From Flavobacteriaceae bacterium (GTDB taxonomy: Bacteria; Bacteroidota; Bacteroidia; Flavobacteriales; Flavobacteriaceae), in the NCBI GenBank assembly GCA_029934835.1, contig JAOZLL010000004.1:1-60403 (forward strand): a stretch of 60,403 nucleotides of DNA, in the 5' to 3' direction. The first letter of the stretch is position 1. Every line of letters starts with the position of its first letter. Below are positions 25,968 to 35,533 of the stretch, piece by piece. The translations under genes were made by a program, and so were the position numbers. Under the pieces are notes generated by a model. That model did not search any database. It worked only from the letters and a program-made list of their open reading frames with translations, and was not told where the DNA came from.

Positions 25968-26321
25968 CAACTGTGTTTTTACATATATGTTAGTGATCTT
26001 TGAATGGATTATAGAAAGAGAGATATCCTAATCATCCTATTTTGTCCCATTTTAAAACTCAATATAAGTTGAGTTTGCCTTTTCTAAATATACTTAATTA
26101 AGACTATAAACCTCAAATATAATTTTCTAACTTCAAGAAATTTAGCTTATAATAGTAGATTGCTTGTGATAATGGATAGATTATCTTATGTATTTATCAC
26201 ATAGAAAAAGCAATATATAATTACTTGAAAAAATACTTTGTTAACTTGTTATCTATCAGAAATTCACTAATTTCGCAAAAAATATAACGAAAACAATATA
26301 AAAAATAATTTATTTGAAGTT
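25968..26321. other. Intergenic region before hppA with small hairpins
   Basis: No gene seen. An 8-bp hairpin AAACTCAA/TTGAGTTT (26055-26076) may end the curlin/csgH unit, although its T-run is poor. GTGATAA/TTATCAC (about 26166-26202) can form a longer-looped stem. TAATTTCGC just before 26280 is the probable promoter box of hppA. Confidence 0.4.
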
Positions 26322-28739
26322 ATGGAGAACATTCTATTTATTTTACCTGTATTAGCCATTATTGGATTTATTTTTATGTTCATTAAATCTGCATGGGTTA
26401 CCAAGCAGGAAGAAGGAACAGAAAAAATGACAGTTATTGCTAAAAATATTGCAGAAGGTGCAATGGCATTTTTAAAAGCAGAATACAAAGTTTTAGCAAT
26501 TTTTGTAGTTGCTGTAGCCGTACTTTTAGTTTTTAAAGGTAATAGCGAGGCTAACTCTACTTGGTTGGTGGCGGTTTCATTTGTTGTAGGAGCATTAATG
26601 TCAGCTTTAGCTGGATTTATTGGTATGCGAGTTGCGACTAAAGCAAACGTTCGTACAACCAATGCAGCAAGAACATCATTAAATAAAGCATTAGAAGTTG
26701 CCTTTTCAGGTGGAGCTGTAATGGGATTAGGAGTGGTATCTTTAGGAGTTTTTGGACTTAGTGTATTATTCTTAGTCTACAGTAATATATATGATATTAG
26801 TAGTGCAGATGGTTTAACGAAAGTATTAAATATCTTATCTGGATTTTCTTTAGGAGCATCATCTATAGCATTATTTGCTCGTGTTGGTGGTGGTATTTAT
26901 ACCAAAGCTGCTGATGTAGGAGCTGACCTTGTAGGAAAAGTAGAAGCTGGTATTCCAGAAGATCATCCGTTAAATCCTGCTACTATTGCAGATAATGTGG
27001 GTGATAATGTTGGTGATGTAGCTGGTATGGGAGCCGATTTATTTGAATCATTTGTAGGATCAATTATCGCCTCGATGGTTTTAGGAGCAGCTTATTTTAG
27101 TATTCCTGCTTTTTCAGAATATAAATTAGGAGCAGTAATGTTACCTTTAGCTTTAGCTGCTGTTGGTATTATTGTTTCAATTATAGGAACCTTCTTTGTA
27201 AAAACAAAAGAAGGAGGAAACCCTCAAACTGCATTAAATATCGGAGAATTCTTATCAGCTGGTATTATGATTGTGGTTTCTTATTTCCTAATTCAACAAT
27301 TCTTACCAGAAGCATGGTCTTTAAATGGAAAAGACTTTACGTCTATGGGTGTATTTATTGCAACCATTGTAGGTCTAATTGCTGGTTTAGGTGTAGGAAA
27401 AATTACAGAATATTATACAGGAACAGGAACAAAGCCAGTTACTAGTATTGTAGAACAATCTGCAACAGGTGCAGCAACTAATATTATTGCTGGTTTAGGC
27501 GTAGGAATGATGAGTACGGCTATTCCAATTTTATTAATTGCCACAGCGATAATTTTATCTTTCCACTTTGCAGGTTTATATGGTATTGCTATTGCAGCAG
27601 TAGGAATGTTAGCTAACACAGGTATTCAATTAGCAGTTGATGCTTATGGTCCAATATCTGATAATGCAGGTGGTATTGCAGAAATGGCTGAATTACCAAA
27701 AGAAGTTAGGGAACGTACTGATAAATTAGATGCCGTAGGAAATACAACTGCAGCAATCGGTAAAGGTTTTGCTATTGCCTCTGCAGCATTGACTGCTTTA
27801 GCTTTATTTTCTGCCTTTATGTTACAAGCTGGTATTGAAACTATAGATATTTCTAAGTCTTATGTTATGGCTGGATTATTTGTTGGTGGAATGTTACCAT
27901 TTGTGTTCTCAGCACTTTCTATGAAAGCTGTTGGTAAAGCAGCAATGGCAATGATTCAAGAAGTTCGTCGTCAGTTTAATGATATTCCAGAATTGAGAAA
28001 TGCATTAGATGTGATGAATAAATATGACTCTGATATGTCTAAAGCATCAGCTGAAGACAGAGCGATTTTTGATTTAGCAGATGGAAAAGCAGAATACCAA
28101 AAATGTGTAGCTATTTCAACAGAAGCTTCTATTAGAGAAATGGTATTACCAGGAGTATTAGCAATTGCGAGTCCTGTGGTAGTTGGTTTCTTAGGAGGTG
28201 CTGAAATGTTAGGTGGTTTGTTAGCAGGTGTAACCGTTACAGGTGTACTTATGGCAATTTTCCAATCTAATGCTGGTGGAGCATGGGATAATGCAAAGAA
28301 AATGGTAGAAGATGGTGTAATAATTGATGGTGTAGAGTATGGAAAAGGATCAGAAGTTCATAAAGCAGCTGTTGTAGGTGATACCGTAGGTGATCCATTT
28401 AAAGATACTTCGGGACCATCATTAAATATTTTATTAAAATTAATGTCTGTTGTAGCTTTAGTGATTGCGCCAAGTATAGCTATTGATTCTCAAACAACTA
28501 CGGTACAAGACACCAATGATGTAGTTAAAGAGATAGTTGTTAAACAGGAATTAGTTGCAAACACCAAAGAAATTCAAGTTCAAAAAGAAGTTAAGGTACA
28601 AGAGATAGAAGGTGAAATGCATGTAAAAATAAAAACTTCTACTATTAGTGAAGACGGAACTAAAGAAGTTGTTGTCGAAGAATTAAAAGGTGATAAGGCT
28701 AAAAAGTTTATTGCTGAACATGAAGCAAAGAAAGAATAA
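26322..28739 (+). CDS. hppA: Membrane-bound ion-translocating pyrophosphatase
   Basis: An 805-residue protein with about 16 membrane segments. It has the pyrophosphate-binding motifs [20 protein letters not shown] and [28 protein letters not shown], and [12 protein letters not shown]-like [26 protein letters not shown] has the Ala typical of potassium-dependent enzymes. It couples hydrolysis of pyrophosphate to export of H+ or Na+; which ion is not decided here. After the last helix it carries an unusual charged tail of about 85 residues ([16 protein letters not shown] and so on). A strong terminator follows. Confidence 0.95.
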   Translation: MENILFILPVLAIIGFIFMFIKSAWVTKQEEGTEKMTVIAKNIAEGAMAFLKAEYKVLAIFVVAVAVLLVFKGNSEANSTWLVAVSFVVGALMSALAGFIGMRVATKANVRTTNAARTSLNKALEVAFSGGAVMGLGVVSLGVFGLSVLFLVYSNIYDISSADGLTKVLNILSGFSLGASSIALFARVGGGIYTKAADVGADLVGKVEAGIPEDHPLNPATIADNVGDNVGDVAGMGADLFESFVGSIIASMVLGAAYFSIPAFSEYKLGAVMLPLALAAVGIIVSIIGTFFVKTKEGGNPQTALNIGEFLSAGIMIVVSYFLIQQFLPEAWSLNGKDFTSMGVFIATIVGLIAGLGVGKITEYYTGTGTKPVTSIVEQSATGAATNIIAGLGVGMMSTAIPILLIATAIILSFHFAGLYGIAIAAVGMLANTGIQLAVDAYGPISDNAGGIAEMAELPKEVRERTDKLDAVGNTTAAIGKGFAIASAALTALALFSAFMLQAGIETIDISKSYVMAGLFVGGMLPFVFSALSMKAVGKAAMAMIQEVRRQFNDIPELRNALDVMNKYDSDMSKASAEDRAIFDLADGKAEYQKCVAISTEASIREMVLPGVLAIASPVVVGFLGGAEMLGGLLAGVTVTGVLMAIFQSNAGGAWDNAKKMVEDGVIIDGVEYGKGSEVHKAAVVGDTVGDPFKDTSGPSLNILLKLMSVVALVIAPSIAIDSQTTTVQDTNDVVKEIVVKQELVANTKEIQVQKEVKVQEIEGEMHVKIKTSTISEDGTKEVVVEELKGDKAKKFIAEHEAKKE

Positions 28740-28767
28740 GTTTTAGTTAACTTTTCATAAAAAACAC

Positions 28768-28797
28768 AAACGCTTCCTTTTTGGAGGCGTTTTTTTT
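28768..28797 (+). terminator. Rho-independent terminator of hppA
   Basis: Stem AAACGCTTCC/GGAGGCGTTT with a five-T loop is followed by a run of T. Confidence 0.9.
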
Positions 28798-29183
28798 GTT
28801 ATAAATTCTTAACTCGTGAATAATATGGGCTAAGTATTTATAGTCCATGTAAAAAAAATTGGAGATTTAAGAATTCTTGTTAAGAAAATCTAAAACAAGA
28901 ATAGACGTAGATAACAGATATTGAAGAGGAATTTTATCAACGAAAATATATGTGCAGTTTCTTTAAAAGACATTGACATATATATGTTGTTGTAACTTAA
29001 GTTTGTATTTTACAAAAATAATATAATTCAAGTGAAGCTCATAACTTTTAATAAATGCTCCTTATTTTTCTTACATGACCCAAATCTATTTTAAGAAACT
29101 TTGTCAAAGTTTTAAAACTTTGACAAAGTTGAAAAGTTGAATTTCATTCATTTTTTGTATTTTGGGATTTGAAATTTAAATCT
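28798..29183. other. Intergenic region with a 34-bp palindrome
   Basis: No gene seen. The main structure is the palindrome at 29097-29130, listed separately. TATTTTGG (29157-29164) is the probable -7 box of the DUF2797 gene. Confidence 0.5.
29097..29130. repeat. Perfect 34-bp palindrome
   Basis: AACTTTGTCAAAGTTTT is followed by its exact reverse complement with no spacer. The half-site itself contains the inner repeat CTTTGtCAAAG, so smaller hairpins are possible too. It lies 54 bp before the DUF2797 start and could be a dispersed repeat, a terminator or a regulator site. Confidence 0.9.
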
Positions 29184-29975
29184 ATGACCTACAAATCTGT
29201 TCTCCATAAAATGCAAACCGAACATACCGATCCCATTCAATATTATCTAGATATGGGTTCAGATGTTATCAATGTAAATCAATTAATTGATAAAGAAATA
29301 GAAATAAATTTTGAACACTATCAATGTAAGGGATGTGGAAAAGACAAGAAATTATTTCGTCAAGGCTACTGCTATGATTGTTTTTATGCCTTACCTCAAG
29401 CTGGCGATTGGATTATGCGACCTGAACTAAGTAAAGCACATTTAGGCATTGTCGATCGTGATTTGGAGTATGAAAAACAAGTGCAATTAAAACCACATGT
29501 AGTTTATCTAGCGAATTCGAGTAATGTAAAAGTAGGTGTAACCCGTAAAAGCCAGATTCCAACCCGTTGGATAGATCAAGGTGCACACGAAGCTATAGAA
29601 ATTCTTGAAGTTCCCAATCGCTATTTAGCTGGTATTGCTGAGGTAGCTTTAAAAGAGTTTGTGGCTGATAAAACCAATTGGAGAAAAATGTTAACCAATT
29701 CGGTTGAGGATGAGAACTTAGTAGAATGGCGTGATAAGTTAGCTAAACATTTACCCGATGAGGTTAAAGAATATTTTATACCAAACAACAGTGAAATAGC
29801 TATACATTTTCCTGTTATACAATATCCAATAAAAGTTAAGAGTTTGAATTTAGAAAAAACACCAAATTACAAGGGAAAACTAAAAGGGATTAAAGGGCAA
29901 TATCTACTCTTTGAGGATAATACTGTTTTTAATGTGCGCAATCATGAAGGATTTGTCGTAAAATTATCAATTTGA
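29184..29975 (+). CDS. DUF2797 domain protein
   Basis: A 263-residue protein with a zinc-ribbon-like segment (CKGCGKDK plus YCYDCFY, four Cys) and the conserved VKVGVTRKSQIPTRWIDQGA region of DUF2797. The ATG at 29184 is used; a TTG fifteen bases upstream is a poorer start. Function is unknown; the four Cys and basic segments suggest nucleic-acid binding. Its last 34 bp overlap the convergent PlsC gene. Confidence 0.88.
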   Translation: MTYKSVLHKMQTEHTDPIQYYLDMGSDVINVNQLIDKEIEINFEHYQCKGCGKDKKLFRQGYCYDCFYALPQAGDWIMRPELSKAHLGIVDRDLEYEKQVQLKPHVVYLANSSNVKVGVTRKSQIPTRWIDQGAHEAIEILEVPNRYLAGIAEVALKEFVADKTNWRKMLTNSVEDENLVEWRDKLAKHLPDEVKEYFIPNNSEIAIHFPVIQYPIKVKSLNLEKTPNYKGKLKGIKGQYLLFEDNTVFNVRNHEGFVVKLSI

Positions 29976-31021
29976 GTGGAGTTTTTGTAAAGATGAAGTA
30001 GTAGAATACTTCCAATAAAATACGCAATAGCCCATTTATAATTAAAGAAATAACCCACTATAAAGCTTTGAAGTAAATAATATATTGGAATTAAGCCCAA
30101 GCTCAATCCAAACCGAATTGTTGGCACTAAAACCTTATCTTTAATATTTGATTTTACATTATTCCATAGAACAATTGGAAGCAATGTGTTAATTGTAAAT
30201 AATCCATGTAGAATAAGGTTTAAAACAGGATGTCTCTTTTGAGTTTTAGTTGATTCTTTAACGTCCCAATTACTTGTTTTGTCAAGTAATTTGTTTGCTT
30301 CATAAGGATCTAGGAAATCAATACCTTTATCAATTAAGCTTTGCTCTATTTCATCATGATTGGCTAAGTCCTCAATATGTGTTGTTAATTCTTTTAATTC
30401 ATCATTGACTCTATCTCTAAATTTCTCAATCGCCACATTTTCGTCTTTAGGCTCATAATAATCACGTGCAGAGAAAGGTTTTCCATAATAAACGGCTATA
30501 CAACTTGCCTTTGCTTGAACGTTAGAGTAATTGAGACCTACTGGTACAATTAAAACATCTTTATCAGGGTATTTGTCAAAATAGCCAAAAGTGATTCGGG
30601 CAAAACCTTTGGTTAAATTACGAATCCTACGAGGTGCGCCATGATTTCCTTCGGGAAACATTAACACAGTTCCATCCATCTGAAATTCTCGGTGACACGC
30701 ATCAAAAATTTCTTGATTTTTGGCAATAGTGTTTTTCCCATCTCTAATTCGATAGATAGGTATCATATTAATACTCCGTAATAGATAGTCTACAATTGGA
30801 TTTTTAAAGGCACTTGCACGTGTTAAAAAAAGATGTATTCTTGAATTTGTTGTCGCAATCATAATAGGATCTAGTAATCCATTACGATGGTTTCCTATAA
30901 ACAATACAGCCCCTTTCTTAGGAATGTTTTCTTTTCCTATTACTGTTGTTTTTTTAAAGTAAGAGCGCAAGCCTAACTTCACGTAAAACCGCACTATTCT
31001 ATACCAATAATATTTTTTCAA
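29942..31021 (-). CDS. 1-acylglycerol-3-phosphate O-acyltransferase (PlsC-type) membrane protein
   Basis: A 359-residue protein with the acyltransferase motif NHRNGLLDP (HxxxxD) at about 43-51 and FPEGNHG at about 123, then two C-terminal hydrophobic segments. PlsC enzymes acylate lysophosphatidic acid or related lipids at the inner membrane. The start is a TTG (31021) that overlaps the preceding gene's stop as TTGA, suggesting translational coupling; no ATG occurs before the active site. The 3' end overlaps the DUF2797 gene on the other strand. Confidence 0.88.
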   Translation of the reverse strand: MKKYYWYRIVRFYVKLGLRSYFKKTTVIGKENIPKKGAVLFIGNHRNGLLDPIMIATTNSRIHLFLTRASAFKNPIVDYLLRSINMIPIYRIRDGKNTIAKNQEIFDACHREFQMDGTVLMFPEGNHGAPRRIRNLTKGFARITFGYFDKYPDKDVLIVPVGLNYSNVQAKASCIAVYYGKPFSARDYYEPKDENVAIEKFRDRVNDELKELTTHIEDLANHDEIEQSLIDKGIDFLDPYEANKLLDKTSNWDVKESTKTQKRHPVLNLILHGLFTINTLLPIVLWNNVKSNIKDKVLVPTIRFGLSLGLIPIYYLLQSFIVGYFFNYKWAIAYFIGSILLLHLYKNSTQIDNFTTNPS

Positions 31022-31983
31022 ATCTTGTTTTTATTTTTATTAAAAATAGAATAAAATCCTTCTTTTAATGTGTGTTCTTCATTTCTTACTAGACTTTTTC
31101 TACCCCAATACCAAGCTAAAACCAATCCTGAAAAAATATCCCATACGCCCCAAAATGCCGCTAACAAGGTCATCCCACCTAATCCTTCAAAGAAGCCAAA
31201 AATAAGTAATAATCCCAAACCAGAATTTTGAATTCCGGTTTCTATTGCTAAGGTTTTTTTATCGTGTAGTTTTAGTTTAAACAAATTAGCTGTTTGAAAT
31301 CCTAGTATATAGGCTAAAATATTATGGGCTATTACTAAAAACAGGACATGATGTACGTGTTTGGTGAAAATATCCCAATTATTATGAAAAGCAATCCCAA
31401 GTAAAAGTATAAAGAATAAAAACGAAAGAGGTTTTAATATTTTACTAATTTTTGTAGCCCAAAAAGGAGTATAGTAACGTACTAACATTCCTGCAATTAA
31501 AGGAACACCTAGAATCATGCTAACCAGTTTAAATAAAGCAAATGGATCTAAATGAACTTCTTTTAGTAGTCTGTTTGTTGGCGCATACATACTACCCCAA
31601 AACTCAAAATTAAAAGGAGTCATAAACACGGATAATAATGTTGCAAAAGCGGTTAAACTTACTGATAGTGCAGGATTAGCTTTTGCTAATTTACTCATGT
31701 AATTAGAGACATTTCCACCAGGACAAGCTCCTACTAAAATTAAACCCAAGGCGACACTTGGTGGTGGTTTGACAATAATAACGATGAGAAAAGTCAAGGC
31801 TGGCATTAAGATAAACTGTGATAAAATACCAACTAAAACAATTTTAGGTTGCGTCAACAATCTTTTAAAGTCGCCAGTAGAAATATCTAATGCAACTCCA
31901 AACATAATTATTGCTAAAACTACATTTAGTGTAAATAGTTCGTCAGGATTGAAATTGATTTTTATTTGATCTAGTTCGTTCAA
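31018..31983 (-). CDS. Bile acid:sodium symporter (BASS/SBF) family protein
   Basis: A 321-residue membrane protein with about ten hydrophobic segments. It has the ACPGGNVSNYMSKLAKAN helix break and ETGIQNSGLGLLLI, both characteristic of BASS transporters. These move organic anions with sodium. The apparent start is TTG at 31983; the next Met (about residue 27) lies inside the first membrane helix, so TTG is more likely. It is coupled to the PlsC gene by a TTGA overlap. Confidence 0.88.
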   Translation of the reverse strand: MNELDQIKINFNPDELFTLNVVLAIIMFGVALDISTGDFKRLLTQPKIVLVGILSQFILMPALTFLIVIIVKPPPSVALGLILVGACPGGNVSNYMSKLAKANPALSVSLTAFATLLSVFMTPFNFEFWGSMYAPTNRLLKEVHLDPFALFKLVSMILGVPLIAGMLVRYYTPFWATKISKILKPLSFLFFILLLGIAFHNNWDIFTKHVHHVLFLVIAHNILAYILGFQTANLFKLKLHDKKTLAIETGIQNSGLGLLLIFGFFEGLGGMTLLAAFWGVWDIFSGLVLAWYWGRKSLVRNEEHTLKEGFYSIFNKNKNKI

Positions 31984-31998
31984 GGTTTATTGGTTTAA

Positions 31999-32685
31999 TT
32001 AATTTGTAAAAGCAAATTGGATGATGTTAGCACCCATTTGTAATGCTTTTAGTCTTACCTCTGGAGGATCGTTATGAACAGCTTGTGATTCCCAACCATC
32101 ACTTAAATCACTCTCATAATCATAAAAACAAACTAATTTTCCTTTGTAAAATAAGCCGAATCCTTGTGCAGATTTGCCATCATGCTCGTGTATCTTAGGA
32201 ACACCTTGTTCAAAATGATAGGTTTGGTGATATATTGGGTGATTATAAGGTACTTCCATGAATTCTAGTTCAGGAAAAATATTTTTAAATGCTGCTCGTA
32301 TATATTTATCCATTCCATAATTATCAGATATATGAATAAAACCGCCAGAAGTTAGGTAGTTCTGTAGATTTTCTATTTCATCATCATTAAATAATATATT
32401 CCCATGTCCGGTAATAAATAAGATAGGAAAGGTGAATATATCAATAGAATTTGGTTTTACTGAAGTGGACGTTTCTTTAATTTTAGTGTTAATATTTTTG
32501 TTGCAAAAGGAAATTAAATTAGGAACTGCGGTAGGATTGGCATACCAATCACCACCACCATTATATTCTAGTGTCGCTATTTGTTGAGAAAATAGAGAAA
32601 ATGAGTTTAGAATCAATATAGAAAAAATATAATATAATTTATGTTTCGTAATCAATATTGAATTAAGATTAGAGGTTATTTTCAT
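31999..32685 (-). CDS. DUF4159 domain protein, secreted
   Basis: About 228 residues from ATG 32685, which puts a signal peptide (ILNSFSLFSQ) near the N-terminus; a longer frame from 32712 starts inside a repeat and is rejected. Conserved features are the YNGGGDWY start, FLFITGHG-like ILFITGHGNI and GGFIHISDNYG, which fit the DUF4159 alpha/beta fold with a glutamine-amidotransferase-like core. Function is unknown. It ends 16 bp before the TTG of the SBF gene and may lead that operon. Confidence 0.85.
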   Translation of the reverse strand: MKITSNLNSILITKHKLYYIFSILILNSFSLFSQQIATLEYNGGGDWYANPTAVPNLISFCNKNINTKIKETSTSVKPNSIDIFTFPILFITGHGNILFNDDEIENLQNYLTSGGFIHISDNYGMDKYIRAAFKNIFPELEFMEVPYNHPIYHQTYHFEQGVPKIHEHDGKSAQGFGLFYKGKLVCFYDYESDLSDGWESQAVHNDPPEVRLKALQMGANIIQFAFTN

Positions 32686-32696
32686 ATATTGTTTTT

Positions 32697-32736
32697 TACC
32701 ACAGGGACACAATGATTTTCACAAGGTTCACAAAGA
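32697..32736. repeat. Dispersed ACCACARGG/CACAAAG repeat, copy 1
   Basis: The + strand reads ACCACAGGGACAC followed by TTTTCACAAGGTTCACAAAG. It is the inverted counterpart of the copy at 33139-33183; together they bracket the GxxExxY gene. Related words occur at 15905-15955, 16411-16431 and 50563-50603. Confidence 0.75.
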
Positions 32737-32744
32737 AAAACATT

Positions 32745-33125
32745 TTATAATTTGCCGTTTATTACTCTTTTAATACCGTTTTTAATAAGCGATACATTAA
32801 AATTAATTAGCATACCTAATTTACAGTTTGATAATTTTAAATAGGTTAAAATTTGTGCAAGATGCACATCATTTAAAGACTCTACTGATTTTATTTCAAT
32901 AATAAATTTATTTTCAATAATAAGGTCAATTCTATATCCAATATCCATTTTCACCTCTTCATATATCAGAGGTAAAGCTTTCTGTTTTTCAACTTTTAAA
33001 CCGCTTTTTTTGATTTCATAATACAAACATTCTTCATAGGCACTTTCTAAAAGACCAGGTCCAAGTTCTTTATGGACTTTAAGTGCTGCATTAAAAACTA
33101 ATGTTGCTATCTCGTTTTCTGTCAT
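32745..33125 (-). CDS. GxxExxY protein
   Basis: A 126-residue protein with the name-giving GLLESAYEECLYYEI motif and the PD-(D/E)XK-like core DIGYRIDLIIENKFIIEIKS, where D, E and K are in place. The ATG at 33125 is used; an in-frame extension to 33194 runs through the flanking repeat. GxxExxY proteins resemble small nucleases and are usually found alone in intergenic, repeat-associated positions. Here the gene sits exactly between two inverted copies of a CACAAAGG-type repeat. Confidence 0.92.
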   Translation of the reverse strand: MTENEIATLVFNAALKVHKELGPGLLESAYEECLYYEIKKSGLKVEKQKALPLIYEEVKMDIGYRIDLIIENKFIIEIKSVESLNDVHLAQILTYLKLSNCKLGMLINFNVSLIKNGIKRVINGKL

Positions 33126-33138
33126 TTTTATGATGTTT

Positions 33139-33183
33139 GCATTTTTAGTGTCCTTTGTGAAATCCTTAGTGAGCCTTGTGGTT
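33139..33183. repeat. Dispersed ACCACARGG/CACAAAG repeat, copy 2 (inverted)
   Basis: On the minus strand this reads AACCACAAGGCTCACTAAGG then ATTTCACAAAGGACACTAAA. It matches 32697-32736 in opposite orientation and lies just upstream of the GxxExxY start. Confidence 0.75.
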
Positions 33184-33211
33184 ATTATAGTCAAATTTTG
33201 AAAACAGGAAC

Positions 33212-33919
33212 TTACTCATTAATTAGTCTTACTGTATGTGTAGCAACAATGCCAGCTGTTTCTGTCCTAAGACGTGTTGCTCCCAAAGATACGGGAATAA
33301 AATCATTTTGCAAGGCAAGCTGAATTTCATCAGGTGAAAAGTCGCCTTCAGGACCTATTAAAATAGTAACATCTGAATTTGCTTGAACAAGTAATTTCAA
33401 ATTATTTTTACTCGTTTTTTCACAGTGAGCAATAAACTTTTGCCCTTTAACATCTTGGTTTATAAAGTCTTTAAAAGTTATGGCTTCATGTAATATGGGA
33501 AGCTGGTATTGCAAGGATTGCTTCATGGCAGTAATCAGCACTTTTTGTAAGCGTTCTGTTTTAAGAACTTTTCTTTCGGAATGTTTACAAATAATAGGTT
33601 GGATTTCATCAATGCTAATTTCTGTAGCTTTTTCAAGAAACCATTCAAACCGGTCATTACTTTTGGTGGGTGCAATGGCTATTTTTATTTTGTAGTTTCG
33701 AGAATATTTTTCTTTTTTAATCTCAGTAATAAGTACTTGACATTTTTTGTCATTGGCACTACTAATTTCACCTCTAAAAGAATAGTTTTTACCATTGGTG
33801 ATGTGTATAATATCACCTTCTTTTTTTCGTAAAACTTTTATAATATGCCTACTCTCTAATTTATCAAAAGTAAACGTTGTACTTGTTTTATGTAGTTCTG
33901 CAATGTAAAATAGTTGCAT
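33212..33919 (-). CDS. rsmE: 16S rRNA (uracil(1498)-N3)-methyltransferase
   Basis: A 235-residue SPOUT-class methyltransferase with the N-terminal PUA-like domain (about 1-70) and the knotted C-terminal domain holding LIGPEGDFSPDEI and SLGATRLRTETAGI. It methylates U1498 in 16S rRNA using SAM. Length and motifs match RsmE. The ATG at 33919 begins MQLFYIAEL, as is usual for Bacteroidetes members. Confidence 0.95.
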   Translation of the reverse strand: MQLFYIAELHKTSTTFTFDKLESRHIIKVLRKKEGDIIHITNGKNYSFRGEISSANDKKCQVLITEIKKEKYSRNYKIKIAIAPTKSNDRFEWFLEKATEISIDEIQPIICKHSERKVLKTERLQKVLITAMKQSLQYQLPILHEAITFKDFINQDVKGQKFIAHCEKTSKNNLKLLVQANSDVTILIGPEGDFSPDEIQLALQNDFIPVSLGATRLRTETAGIVATHTVRLINE

Positions 33920-33969
33920 ATTAAATTATTATCTGTTATTAAAGAAAAACCAACATATTATACCAAGAA

Positions 33970-35022
33970 TTATTTGCGGTCTCTTCTACTACCTCTATTG
34001 CTTCTTTTTTCACGTTTTTCGCTACTTTTACTACTACTTCTTTTCTTACGACTTTTTTTAATCTTAGGTGGTTTAGAACGTCTGCTTTTCTTTTTAAATA
34101 TGCGACTAAAAAAGTTACCTTTAGCTTGAGCTTTTCCACTACCTTCAGCTCTTTTTCCTTTTTTGTAGATGAATTTGTCTTTGTGATTATCTATTCGCCA
34201 TGAAAGTCCTAATCCACCATAGAGATTGAGGTAGTCAAACTGAAATTCTGAATGAACAAAAACACCAATTTGTAAATCTTTTGTTGGTAAATAAGCAAAA
34301 CCGCCACCATATTCAAATTCTTTTGTGTAGCGTGTAAACATTCCTTGTGTCTCGCCAAAAATAGAGAAACGATCTGTAATAGAGTAGGAGAGTGTTGAAA
34401 CGTATCCAATAGTTCGTTGCTCACTTAAAGTTAAATAATCACCAACAATATTATTAACCCAGATAAGATATTCTGAAAAATCATTTTGTAATAAAATAAC
34501 AGCTTTAGGGCTTAGTGATGGTGCTTTGTATTCCTTACCTAAAAAATTGGTATTTAATCCTGCATATAAACCTACAGAAGGTATTAAGCGTCTTTTGTCA
34601 AAAGCATACTTTTTTTTCCAACTTCTAATTTCATCAGCCGGATTTTTATATTTGGGCATATAAAATAAGTATTTCGCTCCAACAGTAAACTGACTTATTC
34701 CGCTAGTTGGATAGGTTGTGCCAAGAACTATATTGTCTAATACTTCATCTTTTTGATATTTGAAATTAGCATTTACTTCAAATCTTTCCCAAATCAAGCC
34801 ACTTCGTAAAAATAAATCAATTCCCATTGATTTTTGTCTTGTAAAAAGATTGGGACGATCATTATAATTATAAAAGAAACCACTTTCTATTTGATAAACT
34901 TTTGTCCCAACTCCATAAGGACTTTCAGATAAACCAGGACGTTTGGAGTTTATCACTTCGGTATATTGTGAGTAGGTTGAAAGACTAAAGAAAGTGACAA
35001 AGAATAAGATGAAATACTTCAT
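33970..35022 (-). CDS. Outer-membrane transporter-like protein with basic C-terminal tail
   Basis: A 350-residue protein with a signal peptide (ending LSTYSQ) and a beta-barrel of about 260 residues of the phenol-degradation MetA-pathway/putative transporter type (RPGLSESPYGVG, YPTSGISQFTVGAKYLF). The last 65 or so residues are an extreme Lys/Arg/Ser tail (KKSRRSKPPKIKKSRKKRSS). A basic disordered tail on a barrel is unusual and may bind peptidoglycan, polysaccharide or nucleic acid. The cargo is unknown. Confidence 0.8.
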   Translation of the reverse strand: MKYFILFFVTFFSLSTYSQYTEVINSKRPGLSESPYGVGTKVYQIESGFFYNYNDRPNLFTRQKSMGIDLFLRSGLIWERFEVNANFKYQKDEVLDNIVLGTTYPTSGISQFTVGAKYLFYMPKYKNPADEIRSWKKKYAFDKRRLIPSVGLYAGLNTNFLGKEYKAPSLSPKAVILLQNDFSEYLIWVNNIVGDYLTLSEQRTIGYVSTLSYSITDRFSIFGETQGMFTRYTKEFEYGGGFAYLPTKDLQIGVFVHSEFQFDYLNLYGGLGLSWRIDNHKDKFIYKKGKRAEGSGKAQAKGNFFSRIFKKKSRRSKPPKIKKSRKKRSSSKSSEKREKRSNRGSRRDRK

Positions 35023-35090
35023 GGCGATTATATCTTTATATAATATAAATAACGAATATAGTACTTTTTAGTGTTTCAAAAACACTTTAT

Positions 35091-35531
35091 TTAAACTAAA
35101 TCAGGTCTTCGAATTAAACCACCAAGGTGAGCAGTATAGGCAAAAATCAAAATATTTATCAAGATAATAAAGAATATGATCCAAGGAATAGATTTATGTG
35201 GTTTTTCCTCTTGTGCATAATTGGTAATTGCCATAATACCTAAAACACCGCTTAAGATACTTATTGTAAATCCAAATCGTCCCCATAAAGCATGGTTCTC
35301 AACAAGCTCTTTAGAATAATTAGCTGTTTGTTCTTTTACCCAATCTGCAGTAGCAGGGCCTGTAAAATAGGCAATACTAGCTAGAATTGCTAATAATAAA
35401 CTACCCCAATAAAAACTCTTATAGTCTGTTGTATTTTTAGATCGAATGGCTTTCCAACCCATAATTAATACTAACGGACTTCCCAACACAGGAAGGTGAA
35501 CTATAATGATATGTAAAAGAGCTGTATTCAG
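35091..35531 (-). CDS. DUF2231-like small membrane protein with non-ATG start
   Basis: The canonical-start version begins at GTG 35489, but in-frame sequence continues upstream as NTALLHIIIVHLPVL, a HxxxxH-plus-proline segment much like the start of DUF2231 proteins. The likely start is therefore CTG at 35531 or ATT at 35534, both abutting the TAA of the preceding gene. The protein has four hydrophobic segments over about 146 residues. Translational coupling with the upstream 307-aa gene would explain the weak start. Function unknown. Confidence 0.7.
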   Translation of the reverse strand: MNTALLHIIIVHLPVLGSPLVLIMGWKAIRSKNTTDYKSFYWGSLLLAILASIAYFTGPATADWVKEQTANYSKELVENHALWGRFGFTISILSGVLGIMAITNYAQEEKPHKSIPWIIFFIILINILIFAYTAHLGGLIRRPDLV

Positions 35532-35533
35532 AA

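Noticed and set aside
26267-26662. 131-residue ORF on the minus strand over the start of hppA
   Set aside because: Composition is an antisense reading of a Gly/Ala/Val membrane gene, and hppA is certain; no independent signal.
33914-34129. Leu-rich plus-strand ORF with possible membrane segments
   Set aside because: It is the reverse complement of the Lys/Arg tail of the barrel protein; AAG/AAA codons read backward give Leu and Phe.
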